From CAZDWZ01 sp964509425 (GTDB lineage: Bacteria; Bdellovibrionota_C; UBA2361; SZUA-149; CAZDWZ01): DNA of 64,000 bases. Positions 17,273 to 24,108 of the stretch are shown here, piece after piece (position 1 is the first letter of the stretch; each line of letters begins with the position of its first letter). The position numbers were made by a program, and so were the translations under genes. The notes beneath the pieces are model-generated. The model worked only from the letters and a program-made list of their open reading frames with translations. It was not told where the DNA came from and did no database searches. The stretch covers positions 186,001-250,000 of the forward strand of contig CAZDWZ010000006.1 in the NCBI GenBank assembly GCA_964509425.1. The letters run 5' to 3'.

Positions 17273-18583
17273 ATGAGTCACGTCGGAACCGAAGTTGAAG
17301 TTCGAATACGCAATATCGCCGTAGGCGGTTCTGGCGTCGGGGAAGTCTGTGCCCAAAAGAACGGATACCAGGACCTTCTCGGAATCACCGCATTTGTGCC
17401 ATTTACCAGTCCGGGGGAACGGGTTCTCGCCCGAATAGACGACACTCGGAACCGCTACTTGAACGCAAGCTTGCTCTCGGTCGAAGAACCCTCACCGGCG
17501 CGGGTTCAGCCGGAGTGCCCGCTCTTTACTCAATGCGGCGGCTGCGAGCTTCAGCATCTCTCCTACGAAGGTCAGCTCACAGCGAAACACGCGATGATTC
17601 ACGGCTCCCTTCGCGCAGCCAAACTTTCGCAGAGCGACCTCGAGAGATTGCGGCCAGTCATCGGCGGCGATGGCTATCAGTATCGCCGGAGAGTTACGCT
17701 TCATATCGATAGCGAAGGAAAAGTGGGATTCTATCGGGGTGCTTCACGGTCCGTAATTCCCGTTCCCAACTGTCCCGTCAGTGTCCCGCTCATCAACGAC
17801 GTTCTTCCCGGACTTCCGGAATTCGGAAAGTCTGTTCGCGGGAAAATATCGACCGTGATTCTCGACGCCGATGACAACGGAATTGTCGCGGTGCTTAAAT
17901 CTCCCTATCCGATCGGCACGGCGGAGAAGCAAACGCTGCTCAATCACGCGAAGAAATTTTTCCAAAACGTATCGCTCGTCGGGCCGAACGGTGAGATTGG
18001 CGGATTTGGCCGTCAGATTGTCGATCTCAACGTGAGCGAGGCTCCGCCCATAAGCATTCGCGTCCCGGCCGGGCATTTTTCGCAAGTGAATGCGAAGATC
18101 AATCGCCAGCTCATCCGGAAAACGATCGAGGCGGTTCCGCTCAGCTCTTCCCATGTCTTGTTCGACCTCTACTCAGGAGCCGGGAATTTTTCGGTGCCGA
18201 TCGCGTTTACCGGTGCGCAAGTATTTGCGGTGGAATGTGACAAACGACTAGTTAATTTTGCCCGAGAAAATGCTGCGAAATATCGATTGGAGAAGAACCT
18301 CCAAGTGAAAGAGGCATCGGTGGAGCGATTCCTCGAAAAGCCGCCGAAGGTCTCCAAGCTTCACACTATCCTTGCGGATCCTCCGCGAAGCGGATTGGGG
18401 CCGCTGGTCGATGAGCTTCCAGATGCCGACACACTGCTCCTCATTTCCTGCCATCTCCCGAGCTGCGCGAGAGATCTGAAAGCACTCACCGAAAAACGCT
18501 GGAGCATCGAATCCATCCAACCCTTCGATATGTTCGCCCAAACGTCCTACGTCGAAATCCTGACCGTGCTCCGGCGCTCCTAG
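17273..18583 (+). CDS. rlmD: 23S rRNA (uracil-5)-methyltransferase, RlmD/RumA type
   Basis: SAM-dependent methyltransferase that makes m5U in rRNA. A TRAM domain occupies residues 1-70. An iron-sulfur motif follows: C82, C88, C91 in CPLFTQCGGC and a distant C167. The C-terminal Rossmann domain has DLYSGAGNFS for SAM, DPPRSG, and an ISC motif supplying the catalytic cysteine, then FAQTSYVEIL. Family members usually have ISCNP.TLARD; here it is ISCHLPSCARD, so part of the motif has drifted while the cysteine is kept. ATG at 17273 with AAGGG just upstream. It diverges from the ABC operon at 17111. Family members modifying tRNA (TrmA) lack the iron-sulfur set. Confidence 0.9.
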   Translation: MSHVGTEVEVRIRNIAVGGSGVGEVCAQKNGYQDLLGITAFVPFTSPGERVLARIDDTRNRYLNASLLSVEEPSPARVQPECPLFTQCGGCELQHLSYEGQLTAKHAMIHGSLRAAKLSQSDLERLRPVIGGDGYQYRRRVTLHIDSEGKVGFYRGASRSVIPVPNCPVSVPLINDVLPGLPEFGKSVRGKISTVILDADDNGIVAVLKSPYPIGTAEKQTLLNHAKKFFQNVSLVGPNGEIGGFGRQIVDLNVSEAPPISIRVPAGHFSQVNAKINRQLIRKTIEAVPLSSSHVLFDLYSGAGNFSVPIAFTGAQVFAVECDKRLVNFARENAAKYRLEKNLQVKEASVERFLEKPPKVSKLHTILADPPRSGLGPLVDELPDADTLLLISCHLPSCARDLKALTEKRWSIESIQPFDMFAQTSYVEILTVLRRS

Positions 18584-18912
18584 CGCATTCCGCGTGAGAC
18601 GTGACTGCTCCGCGGTAAAAAAGTGAGCACGCCGTAATTCAGAGTCAGTCGTTCGCTACCACTAGATCGAATATTTCCAGAATACTGTTGAGACCGAGCG
18701 AACGCTCTCTCACAATCTATCTCAACAACCATCAACACGATTACTCGGAGTTCGCCGCGAGAAAATTTCTCTGGCGAACTGGGTAATCGTGGATCCCGGA
18801 AAGGTTTTACCCGGTGAGCTCTCTGCTGGAGTATGTGTCAGGAAGCCGGAAGGCGCGCCTGTCACCCTGTCCAGCCGGGGTTCGCTGGGAAGTAGATGAC
18901 GGAGTCAGTATC
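18584..18912. other. Intergenic region before the serpin gene
   Basis: No gene supported. GC rises sharply at about 18800, where a high-GC segment begins ahead of the serpin start; a frame with an ATG-less start at 18814 joins the serpin in frame but lacks a ribosome binding site. Confidence 0.3.
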
Positions 18913-20229
18913 ATGAATGTGCGCACGCGTTGGCTTGCGCTCGCGGCCGCTGCCTCGGTGGCCCTGTTGATTGTCACTTACTGGAACATGCCGCCCGTGA
19001 CCGTGGCGGTGGACGACACGCCCGACAAGCGTCCGACCAAGAAGTCGAAGGCCGGCAAGCTGCCGACGGAGCCGGCCAAGGAGGAGCAGCGGCAGGACAA
19101 AGAGGACGAGGCGCTCCCCCCCGCGGCGAAGATGCCGCAGGAACTCACGACCCTCGAGTCGGTGAACGAGTTCGGAACCCGCCTGTTCAAGACGCTCGTG
19201 CAGGAACGGGAGGGCAAGAACACCGTGCTTTTCCCCGCCCTGACCGCCCAGACGACGGCCGTCCTCGGACTCGGGGCCACGGGGCAAACTCGCGAGGAAC
19301 TCATCGATCACACCGGCTTCGCGGGCATCACGAAGCGTAACGGTGAGGTCCATGTCCTGCTCAAGGAGGCCCAAGACAACAAAAAGCTGAAGGTCCGCTC
19401 GGCAGCGTCGCTGTGGGCGAAGGAGGGCACGAAGTTCAAAGACCTGTTCGTCGCGCAGGCCGAGGTGCTCTGCGAGGCGGAAGCGAGGACTCTCCCGGAA
19501 ACCGACAAACCCGGAGCGGTCAACACCTGGTTCAAGGAGAAGTGCGAAGTCGACGAAGTCGTCAGCGAGCCGGACTTCACGAACATCGTCTTCCTCGTCG
19601 CCTCGGCGACGACGATCGAAGGGAAGTTCGTCGACCCGTTCCCGGAAGCCGATGAACGGCGGTTCACGACCGAGTCGAAAAAAGTCGTGGAGGTGCCGTT
19701 CGTGCGAGGAAAGCGGAAGGTCGGTCTCGCCGATCACGGAAGCTGGTCCGGTGTCGCGATCCCCGTGCTCGGTGATGCAAGCCTCTGCATCATTCTTCCA
19801 AAGTACGGTCAGAAGCTCGCGGACACCGCGAAGACGATTCGCACGAACGACGTCGTGAAGCTCGCGAAGGCGAAGAAGGCCGAGCGTCTGATCCTCATTC
19901 CGAAGGTCGGACTGCGGAACACGCTGGACCTGAAGCCCGCGTACCGAAAGCTCGGACTCCGGACGATGTTCGTCAACGACGAACGGAATCCGCCGTTTGC
20001 GAACATGTTCGACAGCTCTGTGGGCGTCAGTTGGCTCCGGCAGAAAGGGGAGTTCGACATCGACGAGGGTGGCTTCCGCGGTAAGGCGGCGGAAGCCGCC
20101 GGAGGCAACTCGCGTAGCGTCGAACAGGTGGAGACGTTCATCGCCGATCGTCCCTACCTCGCTATCGTGGTGAATGAGGACGGCCTCATCATCACGCTCG
20201 CGGCGGTGCTGGACCCCAGCAAAAACTGA
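18913..20229 (+). CDS. Serpin-family protein, membrane anchored or exported
   Basis: Serine protease inhibitor-like protein of 438 residues. ATG at 18913 (GGAG nine nt upstream) opens a signal or anchor helix (residues 8-24, LALAAAASVALLIVTYW), then a Lys/Glu/Pro-rich linker to about residue 75. The serpin fold follows: an early helix SVNEFGTRLFKTL, the central LVASATTIEGKFVDPFP block in place of the N.VYFKG.W...F signature, the reactive-loop hinge DEGGFRGKAAEAAGG and the terminal FIADRPYLAIVV, close to the FxADHPFLxxI signature. The hinge departs from the canonical small-residue run, so inhibitory action is uncertain. Codons are strongly G/C-ending, unlike the flanking operons, and a strong hairpin follows. 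Confidence 0.85.
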   Translation: MNVRTRWLALAAAASVALLIVTYWNMPPVTVAVDDTPDKRPTKKSKAGKLPTEPAKEEQRQDKEDEALPPAAKMPQELTTLESVNEFGTRLFKTLVQEREGKNTVLFPALTAQTTAVLGLGATGQTREELIDHTGFAGITKRNGEVHVLLKEAQDNKKLKVRSAASLWAKEGTKFKDLFVAQAEVLCEAEARTLPETDKPGAVNTWFKEKCEVDEVVSEPDFTNIVFLVASATTIEGKFVDPFPEADERRFTTESKKVVEVPFVRGKRKVGLADHGSWSGVAIPVLGDASLCIILPKYGQKLADTAKTIRTNDVVKLAKAKKAERLILIPKVGLRNTLDLKPAYRKLGLRTMFVNDERNPPFANMFDSSVGVSWLRQKGEFDIDEGGFRGKAAEAAGGNSRSVEQVETFIADRPYLAIVVNEDGLIITLAAVLDPSKN

Positions 20230-20245
20230 CGTAGAGGAGATCGAA

Positions 20246-20279
20246 GGGCCGGGGGAGAGCGCCGCTCCTCTCCCGGTCC
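20246..20279 (+). terminator. Hairpin terminator after serpin gene
   Basis: GGCCGGGGGAGAG pairs with CTCTCCCGGTCC across a short loop, 17 nt after the serpin stop, followed by a T-rich stretch (GTTCGGTTCTTTC). Looks like an intrinsic terminator. Confidence 0.6.
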
Positions 20280-20368
20280 GTTCGGTTCTTTCGGATCCAC
20301 GATGGCCCGAAGAGCGATACTCAAAGAGAAATTAATGATGGAGTGTGGTTTTTAAGAGGAAGCCGAGA

Positions 20369-20428
20369 GTGCCGGCAAGGGGGGTAAGGGGGTGTCCTCC
20401 TTTCGTACATCCCCCAAACTTGCCGCAC
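20369..20428 (-). terminator. Hairpin terminator after 101-residue gene
   Basis: GTGCCGGCAAG...GGGGGTGT pairs with ACATCCCCC...CTTGCCGCAC. It begins 5 nt past the stop of the minus-strand gene ending at 20434 and faces the serpin terminator. Confidence 0.5.
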
Positions 20429-20433
20429 GGTGA

Positions 20434-20739
20434 TTACATGGTGATGTCGATGGCCCCGGGAAGACTGCCCTTCCACAGGATCATCACCGACACCGGACGC
20501 ACGCCCTTCGGCGCTCCGGTCTGGCAGCACACGATCGGTACGTCTCCGCTGGCTTGGGTAAGCCCTGACAGCGGTTGACGATCGATCGCGGCAAGAAGCA
20601 CCAGACCGAGCAACGCGGGGATCTGCAGCACCTCGCAACTCGTGGTGGTGAAGCGGATGCCGTGGTCCGTTGCAAACACCGGTGACCACTCGACGGCGGG
20701 GGTTGCGCCGTCCCTAAAAACTCCGAAGAATCCATTCAC
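20434..20739 (-). CDS. Small unknown protein (101 residues)
   Basis: GTG start at 20739 with a GGAGA ribosome binding site eight nt upstream. The sequence is compact and protein-like: an early aromatic stretch, a short Leu-rich hydrophobic piece (IPALLGLVLLAAI), then a Cys-Cys pair (VPIVCCQTG). No signal peptide or known motif. Base composition is as high in GC as the serpin and it too is followed by a strong hairpin, which supports it as a real gene of the same high-GC class. I do not recognise the family. Confidence 0.5.
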   Translation of the reverse strand: MNGFFGVFRDGATPAVEWSPVFATDHGIRFTTTSCEVLQIPALLGLVLLAAIDRQPLSGLTQASGDVPIVCCQTGAPKGVRPVSVMILWKGSLPGAIDITM

Positions 20740-21203
20740 CTTCGTATCTCCGTTTACTGAATTGAATGGGCCTCGAATCCGATGCGATGGCCCGCGGCGG
20801 GACAGTTAAAGGATGATCTTCACCCCTCAAATGTCCCGTCTCGAAATTCATCGCACGAAAAGAACCTATGCCTTACCGACCCTGCCTGCTGAAACACACA
20901 GGGCCGCACTCCACTCGCTTCGTGTCGAAGCGATTTCCTCATATAGCTCGTTAAAAGCGACGGATTTTCAAATGATTCTATCGACTTCTCCGGGGCCATC
21001 GGACTTGCCGCCATTTCATTTCACCGTGTTGAAATGAAAAGAACTTGGGCCAAAGCTATGATCCGCCTGTCGCTGGACGCAGATTGTTATGCGGAGAATG
21101 CGGCGATTTGCCTCGTTTACGACGGAGAGGGCGGTCGTGGAACCTCTTCTAGTGCCTTGAGAAGGTCCTCAGGGCGCACTTGAAGTTGTTACCTCGACCG
21201 CAC
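20740..21203. other. Non-coding stretch
   Basis: No gene supported on either strand. A GGGACA...TGTCCC inverted repeat with a long loop (about 20798-20837) is the only visible structure. Confidence 0.3.
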
Positions 21204-21560
21204 CGGGACGTGCGTACGCTTGTAGGAAACGGGGATCCCCACAAGCTCGTCCCGACCTCTTCCGCTTGGTGGCCCGCCGCGCGTCTTCAGCCGCCGACGC
21301 CCGCACAGGATAGAGGAAGCAGATCCCTGTGCGAGCCAGCTGAAGGAGGTGCGATGCGAGCCGCCGAGGTCTTCAGCCTCGCGCTCCACATGTTTATACC
21401 TCACAACAAGAGGGCTCGACGTGCCGGAGCACGCCCGTCCAGGCCGGGTGACCGGACGCTTCAAACGGCAAAGCCGCCTGAAGCATCCGGTCCAACTCGA
21501 TCGGAACAGTTGGATCTGCAATGGCGCAGTCGTAAAAAACCGGTTGAATCCTCTCAACCG
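21204..21560. ncRNA. Candidate structured RNA (multi-hairpin segment)
   Basis: No good open frame, but at least seven strong stems fit in about 350 bases: CGGGACG (21204-21210) with CGTCCCG (21248-21254), enclosing CTTGT/ACAAG; CTTCAGC (21285-21291) with GCTGAAG (21339-21345), enclosing CGCACAGG/CCTGTGCG; CGAGG/CCTCG plus GAGC/GCTC near 21358-21386; CGTGC-CGGA-GCACG at 21420; a 19-bp stem with three mismatches and an AAA loop at 21451-21491; CCAACT/AGTTGG at 21492-21513; CGGTTGA/TCAACCG at 21541-21560. Nested and consecutive helices like this are unusual for chance. Strand and class unknown; attC and group II intron domain V signatures were not found. Confidence 0.4.
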
Positions 21561-21722
21561 CTCCTCACGAGCGGAACGGACAGGCAACCGAAATCGGGCC
21601 GTCCAGAGCTCGTTAAAAGCAGCGTAAATTCTCGACAAACTTCGAAATAAAAAAGATCTGAGGGGGCCGAAGAATCCAGCATTTGCAGAGTTTAGTCAAT
21701 TTTCGATACCGAGTTAAACTTC

Positions 21723-21856
21723 TTCTCTGCGCAGTCTCTGCGTCCCTGTGCCTCTGTGGTTCAAACAGAATGGCGAGTCTCCGCATTGCCGCGACCTGGT
21801 TTGCGACACCTATTTGAACCACAGAGGCACGGAGGCACAGAGTTTGCACAGAGCAG
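21723..21856. repeat. Dispersed palindromic repeat, copy B
   Basis: Inverted repeat with left arm ending CCTGTGCCTCTGTGGTTCAA, about 50-nt loop and right arm TTTGAACCACAGAGGCAC. Same element as at 12701-12821 but in the opposite orientation, judged by the loop (CCAGGTCGC shared when one is reverse-complemented). Confidence 0.8.
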
Positions 21857-21897
21857 AGGATTCAGTTGGTCCAAGACACTTTACGGATGGGGGAACA

Positions 21898-21953
21898 GGT
21901 TCGGGCGACCGGGACAGGATGTTTCACACAACCCATTCCGGCCGCCCGAATCC
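21898..21953 (-). terminator. Hairpin after 243-residue gene
   Basis: TTCGGGCGACCGG pairs with CCGGCCGCCCGAA (one mismatch) across a 25-nt loop, 21 nt past the stop at 21975. Probably a terminator-like structure; no clear T-run. Confidence 0.45.
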
Positions 21954-21974
21954 GTGGAGGTGAACGTCCGGGGT

Positions 21975-22706
21975 CTAGCGCTTGAGGATACCCGTCGCCC
22001 GAAGCTCCTCAACGAGATAGCCGGAGATCCAGCCGTTTCGCATGCGGGTCCGGTCGAGGCGCTGCTCAAGATACCAGACTCGCATCAACAACAGCGCTTC
22101 CTGCTCTGCGAGCGGCTTTTCCAAGGCCGCTTTCTCGTCGAGTGATCGCAGCCTGAGGTACTGGCCGAAGGCATCGATCCTGAGCGCCTCAGCTTTTGCG
22201 AGCGTCCGTTCGCGATGATTCACCCAGTCCTCGGGCTGCTCGCGGACGCTCCGTTCGATCCAGTCGGGGATCTGATCCTTCGGCAGATCGGTACGGAGTT
22301 TGACGGAGACGTCGGCCCAGTCCACTCCCGACCCATCGACCGCCGAGGAGAGGTCGTCGATCTTGCTCCGCAGTTCGTCGAGCGACTTCTTGTCACCCGC
22401 CAGTGCATCGGGCAGATCGCGGAGAATCGCCTGCGCCTTCGGGATGGCCTTTTCGTAGTTGCCTTTCAGCCGTTCGGCGCGAAGGTGCTCGAACACCTCG
22501 TGGGGGCCGATGTGGAGGACGGCCCACTCCATCTCGCGGTAGGCGTGGTAGCCGTTCACGCCCTCGTCCGGGGTCATCGACCGGGCGTAGGGGTTCGCCG
22601 GGACGAAGTATCTGTACAGCGCCGGCACGACCAGCATGGCGACGACGGCGACCGCCGCGCCGAAGAGAACGAGGGCCGCGGCGCGGCCCAACTGTCGGGG
22701 GGACAT
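21975..22706 (-). CDS. Unknown membrane-anchored helical protein
   Basis: 243 residues. ATG at 22706 with GGAG seven nt upstream. An N-terminal helix (residues 10-32, LVLFGAAVAVVAMLVVPALY) anchors or exports it; the rest is strongly charged and helical, with Leu/Glu/Arg heptad-like runs between residues 85 and 220 that could form coiled coil or TPR-like helices. There is no recognisable catalytic motif. Codon use is high-GC (CTC, GCG, AAG dominate), unlike the flanking operons. It stands alone and is followed by a hairpin. Confidence 0.75.
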   Translation of the reverse strand: MSPRQLGRAAALVLFGAAVAVVAMLVVPALYRYFVPANPYARSMTPDEGVNGYHAYREMEWAVLHIGPHEVFEHLRAERLKGNYEKAIPKAQAILRDLPDALAGDKKSLDELRSKIDDLSSAVDGSGVDWADVSVKLRTDLPKDQIPDWIERSVREQPEDWVNHRERTLAKAEALRIDAFGQYLRLRSLDEKAALEKPLAEQEALLLMRVWYLEQRLDRTRMRNGWISGYLVEELRATGILKR

Positions 22707-23236
22707 TCAGAGACTCCAGCCGATTCCTTAGCCTGACAGGAGGCACATGTGTCTGTTCAACCGCTTCCCGATTCTGGTGCCGCACGCGACACAGAGAATC
22801 GGAGGAAAACCTTTCCTGTCCAAAGTCTACCCGGCAAGGATGTTGAAGAGCGGCATTCGTTCACCCTTTATGAACGCTCATTCGGAAGAAATGCTGAGAA
22901 ATCCGGAGAGGTTCCGAGAGGTCCGCAAAACTTAAGGTCCGCGCAACGTGCGCCCGCGCCACCTTACAGTTTCCGGCACCGATAATTTAGAGCCCATTCG
23001 CAGCCGATGCGGCGCATAACATAGGTATTAGGCGATTCAGAATTTTTCCGGCTCTTTGAAAATTCAAATTTTCTTTCGAAAAATTTCCTGAAACATTTGT
23101 GGCGGACCTTTAGCGCCTTCGGTTTTCAAATTCAGCGGCGTATTCTCTACGCTACCATCCTCTCGTAAGTTCCTGTCGTTCTTTCCTTGGGATCATCGTT
23201 GGACGGAAAGAGCGACACACTTACCCGGAGGCTCCC
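22707..23236. other. Non-coding stretch
   Basis: No gene supported. Mixed composition; an AT-rich patch at 23030-23100 is host-like, then GC rises ahead of the small broken gene at 23237. Confidence 0.3.
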
Positions 23237-23367
23237 GTGGACGAAAACGACGACCCGCTGGTCTGGACCGAGGAGACGATCGCCGCGGTGAAGACCGCGC
23301 TCGTCTGGCTCTCGTGCGCTTCGGCCGCGAGATGCAGCAGGGCACCCAGCCTTCCGACGACACGTGA
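23237..23367 (+). pseudogene. Very small gene with an apparent frameshift
   Basis: A GTG at 23237 with a CGGAGG ribosome binding site five nt upstream starts MDENDDPLVWTEETIAAVK..., which reads well to about VWLS. Thereafter the first frame becomes unnatural, while the next frame reads RFGREMQQGTQPSDDT and stops at 23365-23367. One base gained or lost near 23313 would give a plausible protein of about 43 residues. High GC like its neighbours. Could also be a sequencing error or chance. Confidence 0.35.
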
Positions 23368-23599
23368 GTCGCGGCGTCAACCAGGTTCCAATTCTCTTCT
23401 GCAGTAAAGGATCGCATCTTCTTTCAAGAAATTTTTGTGAATCGCATTCTCGGAAGGCTTTGGAGGTCTTCTGAGGATGCGCTAGCAGCAGATTGGTTTT
23501 TTCGTGAACTACGGGAAAACGGGGTGAGGGTGGTTTGAGCGAGGCATTCTTTTGGCCTGGTTCAGCCCACCGTCATCACCGTCCCAACCTGGAGTTCAC

Positions 23600-24046
23600 A
23601 TGCTTCCCAGCATCGCCTGCATCGACCACACCGAGGCCCAGACCTTCGTCAACAGCCCCCCCACCATCGGCAAGGCCACGCTCTTCGCCGGCGCGAAGTT
23701 GTGGGGTTGCGACGAGATCCTCGCGCTCAAGGACGAGGGCGGCCGGATCCTCGGCATTGTCACCATCGCCGCCGACGGCGAGGACGAGTCCGGTGTCCCG
23801 ACGATCGTCGCGCTCTACGTCGTCCACGAGGCACGGCGGCGGGCGTACGGGGTCAGCGTCGGCGCGTTGCTCTTCGCCGCGGCCGTCGAGCGGTGCATCG
23901 CGCGAGGCTTCGAGAAGACCCGCGTTGACGTGCTCTCGACCGGGATGATGCGGCTCATCGACGGACTCGACGCCCGGCTGCGCGATCGGCTCGACATCCA
24001 CACCGGGGCGCTCGGCACGCAGGATGCGTTCGCCGATGTGCCGTGA
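23600..24046 (+). CDS. GNAT-like acetyltransferase domain protein
   Basis: 148 residues. ATG at 23600 with GGAG six nt upstream is preferred over a start 48 nt earlier. The order of elements suggests an acetyl-CoA-dependent GNAT fold: a strand GRILGIVTIAAD, strand IVALYVV followed by an Arg/Gly turn (EARRRAYGVSVG) in the position of the pyrophosphate-binding loop, a helix LLFAAAVERCIARGF, and a strand RVDVLST. The canonical Q/RxxGxG/A signature is only partly matched, so confidence is moderate. High-GC codons and a hairpin after the stop place it with the other orphan genes. Substrate unknown. Confidence 0.6.
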   Translation: MLPSIACIDHTEAQTFVNSPPTIGKATLFAGAKLWGCDEILALKDEGGRILGIVTIAADGEDESGVPTIVALYVVHEARRRAYGVSVGALLFAAAVERCIARGFEKTRVDVLSTGMMRLIDGLDARLRDRLDIHTGALGTQDAFADVP

Positions 24047-24069
24047 CCCCAAACAAAGGAGAACCCAAA

Positions 24070-24092
24070 GGGAGACGCTGCTAGCGACTCCC
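24070..24092. terminator. Hairpin between convergent genes
   Basis: GGGAG-A-CGCT-GCT-AGCG-A-CTCCC, a symmetrical stem 23 nt after the GNAT-like stop and 17 nt from the TonB receptor stop; may serve both. Confidence 0.5.
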
Positions 24093-24108
24093 AAACTTTA
24101 CCGTTTGT

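Noticed and set aside
18862..19737. Long minus-strand frame inside the serpin gene (291 codons)
   Set aside because: It is antisense to a well-supported serpin; its Arg/Leu/Gly-rich sequence is the usual mirror of high-GC coding DNA.
21204..21560. Group II intron
   Set aside because: No domain V-like hairpin with the AGC triad, no GUGYG-type boundary in the right place and no reverse transcriptase nearby.
21180..21650. Two opposing frames (156 and 149 codons) in the folded segment
   Set aside because: Low-complexity Arg/Ser/Pro sequences with no domain-like pattern; the hairpins explain the region better.
20246..24092. Integron attC sites for the hairpin-ended orphan genes
   Set aside because: The hairpins vary in sequence and lack GTTRRRY/RYYYAAC boxes; no integrase was seen.
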